This document shows, one piece after another, positions 1 to 5,852 of a stretch of 9,524 bases of DNA; position 1 is the first letter of the stretch; each line of letters starts with the position of its first letter. Source of the stretch: Methylobacter sp. (GTDB lineage Bacteria > Pseudomonadota > Gammaproteobacteria > Methylococcales > Methylomonadaceae). Below the pieces are notes generated by a model. That model ran no database searches and was not told the origin of the DNA. It worked only from the letters and a program-made list of their open reading frames with translations. The stretch lies in NCBI GenBank assembly GCA_003158415.1, contig PMJA01000205.1:1-9524 (forward strand), written 5' to 3'. Made by a program: the position numbers and the translations under genes.

Positions 1-57
1 AAAACTTGAACATCGAGTATAAGATAAATACCAAGATCATCATTCAAGGCTAATACC

Positions 58-315
58 ATGCAGCTTACCTTAGAAATTCCCGATCAATATATACAAGGCC
101 AGCGTCAAAACCAAATAGCCCAGCAAATTAAGCTGTATGTGGCGTTGATGATGTTTCAATCCGGCCAATTGTCGCGTGGCGCGGCTTGTGAATTGGCCGG
201 GATCGATATTTACGATTTTTTCCAGGCTTGTAAACAACATCAAATCAGTGCAATTAATGCCTCAGTAGAATCTATAGAGGCGGATGTTTTGCGTTTTCAA
301 CAGCGGCAAAGATGA
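58..315 (+). CDS. UPF0175-family antitoxin
   Basis: An 85-residue protein of the UPF0175 type, which commonly acts as the DNA-binding antitoxin of a toxin-antitoxin pair with a DUF3368/PIN-like toxin. The family signs are the N-terminal beta strand (MQLTLEIPD), a long helix ending in LYVALMMFQSGQLSRGAACELAG, and the helix-turn-helix-like part around residues 36-65 (LSRGAACELAGIDIYDFFQAC). Full length for the family. The ATG is preceded by AAGG at 46-49 with an 8-nt spacer, which supports this start. The stop overlaps the start of the next gene by 4 nt (ATGA, 312-315), the usual coupling of such pairs. It should bind its own promoter, but too little upstream sequence is present to point to an operator. 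The partner toxin is cut short, so this antitoxin may be an orphan. Confidence 0.85.
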   Translation: MQLTLEIPDQYIQGQRQNQIAQQIKLYVALMMFQSGQLSRGAACELAGIDIYDFFQACKQHQISAINASVESIEADVLRFQQRQR

Positions 316-503
316 TTGTTGTTGCCGATAGTTCTGCGCTGGTCGCTTTGTCTGTATGCGATAGTCTGTTATTGCTGGATGCGTTATTCGGCGAGGGTAA
401 GGTTCCTCAAGCCGTTTATGATGAAGTTTGCATTGCTAATGAATTTCTTATCAAAGCTGATTTCATTGGGCAGACGTTTCCCCATTTGGCAGCACAAATT
501 TGA
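312..503 (+). pseudogene. Truncated DUF3368/PIN-like toxin remnant
   Basis: The first 44 or so codons match the N-terminus of DUF3368 (PIN-like nuclease) toxins: MIVVADSSALVAL contains the first acidic residue of the PIN fold (Asp6), followed by LLLLDALFGEGKVPQAVYDEV. Family members are usually about 150-160 residues, but this frame ends after 63. The middle of the protein, with the other acidic catalytic residues, is absent. The last 20 codons do not continue the family pattern and, from 463, overlap the 3' end of the cupin gene on the other strand. Residues 44-55 (ANEFLIKADFIG) faintly resemble the C-terminal helix of DUF3368 proteins, so an internal deletion is possible. That is a guess. 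Start is coupled to the antitoxin by the ATGA overlap. Probably no active nuclease is made. Confidence 0.7.
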
Positions 504-1422
504 TGTCCAAGGTTCTCAAATAAGTTTGTAAACCGGCGTCTTGCAGGGGTATTAAATGGGCTTTCCTAATGGATTCATTGTAATGTGCGTGCCAGTAACC
601 TGGCGGTGTGATGAAGGCTGAATACGGTTTCCAATCCACTTTTGTCGCGTTTATTATTTCTCCCTTTGCAGAAATTTTTGTGCCAACGAGTGTATAGCAA
701 CCGGGAGCACAATCTAAGATCAAATCCAGGGCTACCGACTGATGCCGGTGCGGTAATTGGACTGCATTTATTGGCAGTACCCCAAGCATAGCCCAAAGTG
801 TGTGGGTCACCGTTAAAGTTTGATCCATTGCTTTGTTGGCAAGCAAGACGCTAATGCGGCTTCGGTTTACCGCTTTTGCTTCTTTTTTTACTTTGTCCAA
901 CTCCCGCAAGGAGTCTTCGGAAGTATAAAGCGTTGGTTTAAAGCGTTGGCTATTCGCTTTAGCACCCAAGTAGCGTAGCAGCGGCTCGTCATGAACCAAG
1001 TAAAAGACCGAATTGGTATCAGCAAAATGGCGTGTTTCTTTACCTATCGGCAACGCCACAAAATCACCTGTTTTCCATGGAATGTTTATGCCATCAAAAT
1101 CAGTCAGTCCGCTTCCATAGATGACATAAAATAATTGCGAGGTGGCATTAAAATTCGTAGACAACACGTCTCCCGCCAGAATGCGTACAAAATTAGCGCA
1201 AAGGGCGGGACTGGTCGCGGGCCCTACGCAGCCTAATTCTGCACTTATATCAAGCGGGATAAGCCGGGTACTGCCAGATTCATGTAACTCGCTACCGAAA
1301 TTGGCAAACGGAATTTTAGAGATTGCTCCAGAACCTTTAGGATCTGCGGCTTTTGTATATTCGTAAAATAGACAATTTTCAATTAGGCTTTTAAGCTTAA
1401 TTGGCTTATCCGATGTCGTGAT
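463..1422 (-). CDS. Bicupin protein, gentisate 1,2-dioxygenase-like; start codon non-standard
   Basis: A two-cupin protein resembling gentisate 1,2-dioxygenases and related bicupins, which use a metal held by histidines. Numbered from the proposed start at 1422 (319 residues), the second cupin carries PHRHQS (His225 and His227) and later GYWHAH (His278, His280), the usual metal-site pattern. The first cupin ends in the dioxygenase-like HDEPLLRYLG (144-153). Substrate unknown. The only standard start is GTG at 1167, which would remove the first 85 residues. The frame is open back to a stop at 1437-1435, and the upstream residues (such as YEYTKAADPKGSG and PLDISAELGC) look like real cupin sequence. 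No ATG, GTG or TTG occurs there. An AAGAGG at 1436-1431 sits 8 nt before an ATC at 1422-1420, so either ATC is used or the original start mutated. It lies 27 nt after the NlpC/P60 gene and may be co-transcribed. Its 3' end runs into the toxin remnant. Confidence 0.7.
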   Translation of the reverse strand: MTTSDKPIKLKSLIENCLFYEYTKAADPKGSGAISKIPFANFGSELHESGSTRLIPLDISAELGCVGPATSPALCANFVRILAGDVLSTNFNATSQLFYVIYGSGLTDFDGINIPWKTGDFVALPIGKETRHFADTNSVFYLVHDEPLLRYLGAKANSQRFKPTLYTSEDSLRELDKVKKEAKAVNRSRISVLLANKAMDQTLTVTHTLWAMLGVLPINAVQLPHRHQSVALDLILDCAPGCYTLVGTKISAKGEIINATKVDWKPYSAFITPPGYWHAHYNESIRKAHLIPLQDAGLQTYLRTLDIKFVLPNGETSAQ

Positions 1423-1449
1423 GGAGATTGCCTCTTAGGTTTAGAGTAA

Positions 1450-1944
1450 TCAAAGCCTACGTGGGCGGCGAGCGCAGATATAGTGTTTTTGCCAATACTG
1501 GTTTTTAAGGCTGGAAACCAGCACGCGACCTGTGTGCTGGCTGGGGGCGTGTATAAACTTGTCATCATTGACGTAAATGCCGACATGCGAGTAGGGGTTG
1601 CCGTTGGTATTGAAAAAAACCAGATCGCCGGAAATAATCTCATTTTTCGGGATTTGCGGCAAATACAGCGCCATATCTTTTACGGTGCGCGGCAACATTA
1701 TTCCCTGTTTTTGGTAGACATGTTTAACGAAGCCGCTGCAATCGAAGCCTTCTTCGGGTGTCTCCTTGCCATAACGATAGGGCGTGCCTTGCAGGCTGAG
1801 TGCATAAGTCGTGGCGGGCGATGCCGCCTGCGTGTCAGGTTTTATTTCGGGAATGTCGGAGCAGCCGGAAAACAAAACGACGACTACCGGTATCAGCAAG
1901 CGGTAAAAAAAATAGCGATGGGTTTTATTGGTAGGCGTGTTCAT
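1450..1944 (-). CDS. NlpC/P60-family peptidoglycan hydrolase, lipoprotein
   Basis: A 164-residue cell-wall hydrolase of the NlpC/P60 (Spr-like) family, whose members cleave stem-peptide bonds in peptidoglycan. The N-terminus (residues 10-28) is a lipoprotein signal ending in LFSGC, so Cys28 is the likely lipidated residue. Asp30 lies at +2, but Ser29 is the +1 neighbour, and sorting to the inner or outer membrane is not certain. The catalytic domain spans about 47-160: Cys69 in FDCSGFV, His120 in YSHVGIY, and His132 in FIHAPS form the triad. Length matches small Spr-type enzymes. The ATG at 1944 is supported by the signal peptide but not by a strong ribosome site: AGAGG lies 16 nt away. It starts 19 nt after the Nudix gene stop, so it probably relies on transcription from upstream. 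No broken parts seen. Confidence 0.92.
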   Translation of the reverse strand: MNTPTNKTHRYFFYRLLIPVVVVLFSGCSDIPEIKPDTQAASPATTYALSLQGTPYRYGKETPEEGFDCSGFVKHVYQKQGIMLPRTVKDMALYLPQIPKNEIISGDLVFFNTNGNPYSHVGIYVNDDKFIHAPSQHTGRVLVSSLKNQYWQKHYICARRPRRL

Positions 1945-1963
1945 AATCCGGTTTTAATCGCCT

Positions 1964-2563
1964 CTAGCTTAACCACTTTTGTCTGAGTTTTTGTTTATTC
2001 AATGCCAGCCATTGGATGGCGATAATCGGGATGGCGGACTCTATCTCGTTGTTCTCCACCATAAGATAGGCGTCGTCGAAATCAACGGCGCTTACTAATA
2101 TGTCTTCGTCCTCGTGATCCAGTCCGTGTATGCCGCCGACTTGCGTGCCGTCCACTTTGCCGCAAAACAGGGTGATACGTTCGGATGAGCCGCCGGGCGT
2201 GGTGTAAAACTCATTGATCACCATCAGTTCCTGGATCTCGCAGCCCGCTTCTTCGATGGATTCCCGGTACGCGACTTCCTCGGCGGTTTCTCCTTCTTCT
2301 ATGGCACCCGCAACAATTTCCACCAGCCAGGCCCTGTCCGGTTGCAAAATGGCCCCGGCCCGGAACTGTTCGATCAGCACCACTTTATCGGTATGCGGAT
2401 CATAGAGCAACACGGCGACGCAACTGCCGCGCACGAACAATTCACGGCTTATTTCCGCGCTCCAGCCACCTGCATACAAGGTATGTTTCAATCGGTATTT
2501 TTCCATGCGGAAAAACCCCGGATAAACGATTTTCTTTTCTATGATTTCAAATTCTTTTTTCAT
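1964..2563 (-). CDS. nudF: ADP-ribose pyrophosphatase (Nudix hydrolase)
   Basis: A 199-residue Nudix enzyme matching the NudF/ADP-ribose pyrophosphatase group, which hydrolyses ADP-ribose to AMP and ribose 5-phosphate in the cytoplasm. The Nudix box fits G-x5-E-x7-RE-x2-EE-x-G at residues 86-107 (from GAIEEGE to EEAG), with Glu101, Glu104 and Glu105 as expected metal ligands. The preceding VEIVAG and the following EFYTTPGGSSERI are typical of this subgroup. The N-terminal part (EKYRLKHTLYAGGWS followed by RELFVRGSCVAVLLYD) matches the dimerisation region of E. coli NudF. Length is close to the roughly 209 residues of E. coli NudF. The start at 2563 overlaps the stop of the sugar dehydrogenase gene (ATGA), and an AGGG lies 6 nt upstream inside that gene, which indicates translational coupling. 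The NlpC/P60 gene follows after 19 nt. Confidence 0.93.
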   Translation of the reverse strand: MKKEFEIIEKKIVYPGFFRMEKYRLKHTLYAGGWSAEISRELFVRGSCVAVLLYDPHTDKVVLIEQFRAGAILQPDRAWLVEIVAGAIEEGETAEEVAYRESIEEAGCEIQELMVINEFYTTPGGSSERITLFCGKVDGTQVGGIHGLDHEDEDILVSAVDFDDAYLMVENNEIESAIPIIAIQWLALNKQKLRQKWLS

Positions 2564-3684
2564 GGTTTACCCTGGTATGACACTTTATAAATAACGCCCA
2601 GTTTATCATCGCTAATCAACAGACTGCCGTCCGGCAGGGTTAAAATATCTACCGGCCGTCCCAGCACGTCGCCGTCTTTGGTCAGCCAGCCGCTGATAAA
2701 ATCCTGTTCAGCTATCGGTTTATCCTGGTTAAATTTGACTAAAACAACGCGGTAGCCTTGGGGTTCCGTGCGGTTCCATGAGCCGTGCTGCGCGACAAAT
2801 AACTGGTTTTTGTATTCAGCCGGAAATTGTTTGCCCTGATAAAAACGCAGGCCCAAGGGGGCGATATGCGCTTTAAATTTCCAGGCGGGCGGGGTAAAGT
2901 CTTTGCATTTTTTATCGGCCCCGAATTCAGGGTCTTGAATGTCGCCGCCGTGGCAATAGGGATAGCCGAAATGTTCGCCTTTAACAGACCAATGGTTGAG
3001 TTCATCGGGTGGGCTGTCATCGCCTAAATAATCGCGGCCGTTATCGGTAAAAAACAACGCGTTCGTTTCGGGTTGCCAATCAAAACCGACGGTATTTCTG
3101 ATGCCATGGGCGATAATTTCAAAATCGCTGCCGTCGGCATTAAGCCTGACCAGCGACGCGTAAATGTCCTTATCAGGCTTGCAAATATTGCAGGGCGCGC
3201 CGACGGCGGTGTAAAGCTTGCCGTCGGGGCCGAAACGCAGATATTTCCAGCCGTGATGCGTGTCTGATGGGAATTTATCATAAACCGCAACAGGCTTGGG
3301 CGGATGGGTTAGTTGCCGGACGATATTATCGAAACGGATAATGCGGCTGATTTCCGCGACATAAAGCACACCGTCCTTGTAGGCGACGCCGTTGGGCATG
3401 GTCAAGTTGTCGGCGATGACATAACGCTGTTCGGCTACGCCGTCGTTATTGCTATCCTGCACAGCATAGACTTTGCCTTCACGTCCGCTGCCGACAAAGA
3501 CGACGCCGTTATCGCCCAAGGCCAAGCTGCGGGCGTTCGGCACATTGTCGGCATAAATCGATACGGTGAAACCGTCAGGGGTATGCAGTTGTTTCAGCAC
3601 ATCCCGATGGGCATCAGCGGCTGCGAAAACTAAACCGTAGTTAAGTAATAACAGGGGGAGCAGCGTGGCTTTAAAAAAACTCAT
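2560..3684 (-). CDS. PQQ-dependent sugar dehydrogenase, sorbosone dehydrogenase family (exported)
   Basis: A 374-residue exported beta-propeller protein of the COG2133 family (soluble glucose dehydrogenase/L-sorbosone dehydrogenase-like). Such proteins bind PQQ and calcium and oxidise sugars in the periplasm; the substrate here cannot be read. Residues 1-23 form a Sec signal (MSFFKATLLPLLLLNYG then VFAAADA). Family marks are HHGWKYLRFGPDGKLY (143-158), HGIRNTVGFDW (193-203), TDNGRD (213-218) and PPDELN (225-230). Two cysteine pairs are present: PCNIC (165 and 168) and, farther on, Cys244 in YPYCHGG and Cys260, which could be disulfides after export. The ATG at 3684 has AAGG 8 nt upstream. It is the first gene of the minus-strand run and is transcribed away from htpX across a spacer of about 115 nt. 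PQQ binding is inferred from the family. Confidence 0.88.
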   Translation of the reverse strand: MSFFKATLLPLLLLNYGLVFAAADAHRDVLKQLHTPDGFTVSIYADNVPNARSLALGDNGVVFVGSGREGKVYAVQDSNNDGVAEQRYVIADNLTMPNGVAYKDGVLYVAEISRIIRFDNIVRQLTHPPKPVAVYDKFPSDTHHGWKYLRFGPDGKLYTAVGAPCNICKPDKDIYASLVRLNADGSDFEIIAHGIRNTVGFDWQPETNALFFTDNGRDYLGDDSPPDELNHWSVKGEHFGYPYCHGGDIQDPEFGADKKCKDFTPPAWKFKAHIAPLGLRFYQGKQFPAEYKNQLFVAQHGSWNRTEPQGYRVVLVKFNQDKPIAEQDFISGWLTKDGDVLGRPVDILTLPDGSLLISDDKLGVIYKVSYQGKP

Positions 3685-3738
3685 GACCAGAACCTTTAAT
3701 AAATAAACTTTGCGTTATATTATCACTCTTAGCGAGGG

Positions 3739-3765
3739 TTGGAATATGTTATTCAATCCCCATAA
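3739..3765 (+). promoter_or_regulatory. Sigma32-like heat-shock promoter candidate for htpX
   Basis: GTTGGAA (TTGGAA at 3739-3744) is followed after 13 nt by CCCCATAA (3758-3765). This resembles the heat-shock sigma factor pattern CTTGAAA-N(11-16)-CCCCATnT. It lies about 35-60 nt upstream of the htpX start, a sensible distance. In E. coli, htpX is induced by heat shock, so the match fits the gene. Read by eye only; the -35 part is imperfect. Confidence 0.5.
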
Positions 3766-3787
3766 CAAATTGAATATTAACTTAACT

Positions 3788-3791
3788 GAGG
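3788..3791 (+). promoter_or_regulatory. Ribosome binding site of htpX that decides the start
   Basis: GAGG with an 8-nt spacer precedes the ATG at 3800. This, and the match of the following [11 protein letters not shown] to the N-terminus of E. coli HtpX, selects 3800 over the upstream in-frame TTG at 3710, which would add 30 residues that do not look like HtpX and would span the promoter candidate. Confidence 0.8.
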
Positions 3792-3799
3792 CTATCACC

Positions 3800-4675
3800 A
3801 TGATGCGGATTTTTCTTTTTCTAGCGACCAATGTTGCCATAATGGTCGTTATCAGTATTATTTTTAATCTCTTAGGCCTAGGCGGCGTTTTAGATGCCCA
3901 AGGCATTGATCTTAATCTTAACGCCTTGTTGCTGATGTCGGCAATCATCGGTATGACCGGTTCAGTCATTTCTTTGGCGATGTCTAAATGGTCTGCAAAA
4001 CAGGCGATGGGTGTGCAGGTTATCGAACAGGCACAAAACCAGACTGAACGCTGGTTGGTGGACATCGTGGCTAAACAGGCACGTTTGGCCGGTATCGGTA
4101 TGCCTGAAGTGGGTATATTTGACACCCCGGAAGCCAACGCATTCGCCACCGGCATGAATAGGAACAGCGCGCTGGTCGCAGTCAGTACCGGTTTGCTGCA
4201 CAACATGAATGCCGATGAGGTGGAAGCTGTGATCGGGCATGAAATAACCCATGTCGCTAACGGCGATATGGTGACGATGGCGTTAATGCAGGGCGTGGTC
4301 AACACCTTTGTTTACTTTTTTGCCACGATCATAGGTCATGTGGTCGATCGTGTGATTCTTCAAAACGAACGCGGTCACGGCATGGGCTATTACATCACGC
4401 AAATGGCGGCACAAATTGTCTTAGGCTTTCTGGCGTCGATGCTGGTGATGTGGTTTTCCCGTTATCGGGAATTTCGAGCTGATGCGGGCGGTGCCAAATT
4501 AGCCGGTCGGGAAAAGATGATAGGCGCGTTGCGGGCTTTGCAACGCGGACAGGATGCGCAAGATTTGCCAGGACAATTAGCCGCTTTCGGTATTAACGGC
4601 GGAGGCATGAGCCATTTGTTTATGAGCCATCCGCCATTGGAAGAGCGCATAGCTGCGTTACAAAGCAGTCGTTAA
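3800..4675 (+). CDS. htpX: Membrane zinc metalloprotease HtpX
   Basis: HtpX is an inner-membrane M48 zinc protease that cleaves misfolded membrane proteins and shares duty with FtsH in membrane quality control. The 291-residue product is almost the same length as E. coli HtpX (293). Hydrophobic segments lie at about 4-27 and 42-60, then in the region 164-181 and at 202-219. The zinc site is HEITH (His147, Glu148, His151) with the third ligand Glu224 in [10 protein letters not shown]. INxFATG-like [11 protein letters not shown] (111-121) and AVSTGLL (127-133) are strongly typical of the family. The C-terminal [13 protein letters not shown] is the usual end. It is divergent from the sugar dehydrogenase gene and appears monocistronic: a strong hairpin closes it 12 nt after the stop. 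A sigma32-like promoter may control it. Identification is secure. Confidence 0.97.
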   Translation: MMRIFLFLATNVAIMVVISIIFNLLGLGGVLDAQGIDLNLNALLLMSAIIGMTGSVISLAMSKWSAKQAMGVQVIEQAQNQTERWLVDIVAKQARLAGIGMPEVGIFDTPEANAFATGMNRNSALVAVSTGLLHNMNADEVEAVIGHEITHVANGDMVTMALMQGVVNTFVYFFATIIGHVVDRVILQNERGHGMGYYITQMAAQIVLGFLASMLVMWFSRYREFRADAGGAKLAGREKMIGALRALQRGQDAQDLPGQLAAFGINGGGMSHLFMSHPPLEERIAALQSSR

Positions 4676-4686
4676 ACGAATGGTAT

Positions 4687-4716
4687 TGTAGAGACGTGAT
4701 TTATCGCGTCTCTATA
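4687..4716 (+). terminator. Hairpin terminator after htpX, also resembling a dispersed repeat
   Basis: A 13-bp stem (4687-4699 with 4704-4716, two G-T wobbles) closes a 4-nt loop; the core is TAGAGACG paired with CGTCTCTA. It is followed by a weak T-rich stretch (tattcatttt, not a clean T run). Position right after the htpX stop supports a terminator role. From memory, hairpins with this GTAGAGACG/CGTCTC core recur in intergenic regions of several bacteria, so it may also be a mobile or repeated element. Confidence 0.7.
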
Positions 4717-4786
4717 TTATTCATTTTCAACCAGTTCGCGTAAAATCAAGCGTTTAAAATTCCAATAATGATCTTTAAGGAATACC

Positions 4787-5173
4787 ATGAAAAAATTTCT
4801 TTTCTTAAGTCTCTGTCTGGCTGCCGTAGCGGCTTACGCTGACGATGCGAAAAACGAATGGCATAACACCACCTTGTCCGATGCCACGATTGAAAAAATT
4901 CAGGCCGCCAAATATGACTATAAAAAATGCGTGGGCGATGAAATGCAAAAACCGGCTTATCAGCAACAGGACACGCGCAACGCCACCGATGCCATTATGA
5001 AACAATGCGAATCCATATTGGCAAAGATGCGCGAGGTTTATACCGATGCCGAAGTGCCGGGCGTTATCGCCGATCGTCATTTAAAACAAATGCGCATGCA
5101 AACCACGCGCGAAGCGTTGCAGGGCATGATGTTTTCAGCCGCGTCGCGTAAAGCGGGCAACCAACAACAATAA
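4787..5173 (+). CDS. Small secreted (periplasmic) protein of unknown function
   Basis: I do not recognise this 128-residue protein. Residues 1-18 are a clear Sec signal peptide (MKKFLFLSLCLAAVAAYA) with cleavage expected after Ala18, leaving a 110-residue mature protein beginning DDAKNEW. The mature part is charged and mostly helical by appearance, rich in Gln, Lys and Met, with no membrane segment. It has just two cysteines, Cys48 (YKKC) and Cys74 (MKQC), spaced 26 apart, which could form a disulfide in the periplasm. The tail ends in a Gln run (NQQQ). AAGGA at 4777-4781, 5 nt before the ATG, supports the start. The next gene begins 19 nt after the stop, so this looks like the first gene of an operon with the DUF2760 and Hsp70 genes. 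Whether it is a substrate, partner or unrelated is unknown. Confidence 0.85.
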   Translation: MKKFLFLSLCLAAVAAYADDAKNEWHNTTLSDATIEKIQAAKYDYKKCVGDEMQKPAYQQQDTRNATDAIMKQCESILAKMREVYTDAEVPGVIADRHLKQMRMQTTREALQGMMFSAASRKAGNQQQ

Positions 5174-5192
5174 TAATAACCCACAGAGCTTA

Positions 5193-5852
5193 ATGAATAT
5201 GAATTATGCAATCGATTTATCCCTGAAGCCCACCACCTTCGATTTATGGCATGTCTGTCTGGCGGGCACCGTCGCGCTGTTAGCCTTAATCCTTATCGTT
5301 TTGCTGCTGGCGATGGTTATCAGTCTGGCACGCTGCAAGAACAAATCGGTTGCACAAACCGTTAAACAAGCCGCGCCGACTCCCGAACCGGTCATAAAAA
5401 TCGTGGAGAAAATTGTCGAGGTTGAAAAACTGGTATATGCGCCCGTGCCGGAGCCGGTTATCTTAAAAGAATCCACACCCGATGCCGCTTTGCAATTGCT
5501 GGGACTGCTGCAAAAAGAAGCGCGCTTTATCGATTTTATTAAAGAAGACATTACCGGCTACAGCGATGCTGATATAGGCGTTGCCGCGCGAGTCGTACAT
5601 GAAGGTTGCAACAAGGCGATTAACGAACACTTTACCTTGGCTCCGGTGCGTAACGAGCGGGAAGGCGACAAAGTTATCCTGCCGCAAGGTTTCGATGCCG
5701 CTGCCGTGCGCTTGACAGGCAATATTGTAGGCTCTGCGCCGTTTACCGGCACCCTGATCCATAAAGGCTGGCAGGTTACTAACATCCGACTGCCGAAACT
5801 GACTCAAGGCCATAACGCTAGCATTCTTGCTGCCGCAGAGGTTGAGTTATGA
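5193..5852 (+). CDS. DUF2760 domain protein, membrane-anchored
   Basis: A 219-residue protein of the DUF2760 family, which is known mainly from being encoded next to Hsp70-family genes; its biochemical role is not established. A single membrane helix spans about 21-46, followed by basic residues (ARCKNK), so by the positive-inside rule the C-terminal part faces the cytoplasm. Residues 50-95 form a Pro/Val/Glu linker with a repeated IVEKIVEVEKLV pattern. The conserved domain runs from about 97 to 219: LLGLLQKEARFIDFIKEDI, GYSDADIGVAARVVHEGC, LPQGFDAAAVRLTGNI and GTLIHKGW are its marks. The ATG at 5193 has only a weak upstream site (CAGAG); ATG at 5199 is an alternative. The stop overlaps the Hsp70 start by 4 nt (ATGA), pointing to coupled synthesis and probably a physical partnership at the membrane, which is inferred. 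Confidence 0.9.
   Translation: MNMNYAIDLSLKPTTFDLWHVCLAGTVALLALILIVLLLAMVISLARCKNKSVAQTVKQAAPTPEPVIKIVEKIVEVEKLVYAPVPEPVILKESTPDAALQLLGLLQKEARFIDFIKEDITGYSDADIGVAARVVHEGCNKAINEHFTLAPVRNEREGDKVILPQGFDAAAVRLTGNIVGSAPFTGTLIHKGWQVTNIRLPKLTQGHNASILAAAEVEL

Noticed and set aside
1142..1366. A plus-strand frame of 74 codons opposite the 5' part of the cupin gene
   Set aside because: The opposite strand encodes cupin-like sequence here even though it lacks a standard start; the plus frame has no family features.
1483..1986. A 167-codon plus-strand frame opposite the NlpC/P60 gene
   Set aside because: It is the complement of a gene with signal peptide and intact catalytic triad; its own translation shows no family features.
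3710..3799. A TTG-initiated N-terminal extension of HtpX by 30 residues
   Set aside because: The extra residues do not resemble HtpX, the frame would span the promoter candidate, and ATG 3800 has a GAGG site and matches the E. coli N-terminus.
4730..4786. Sigma70 promoter with TAAAAT at 4741-4746 as -10
   Set aside because: No acceptable -35 at 16-18 nt upstream could be defended, so it is not listed as a feature.
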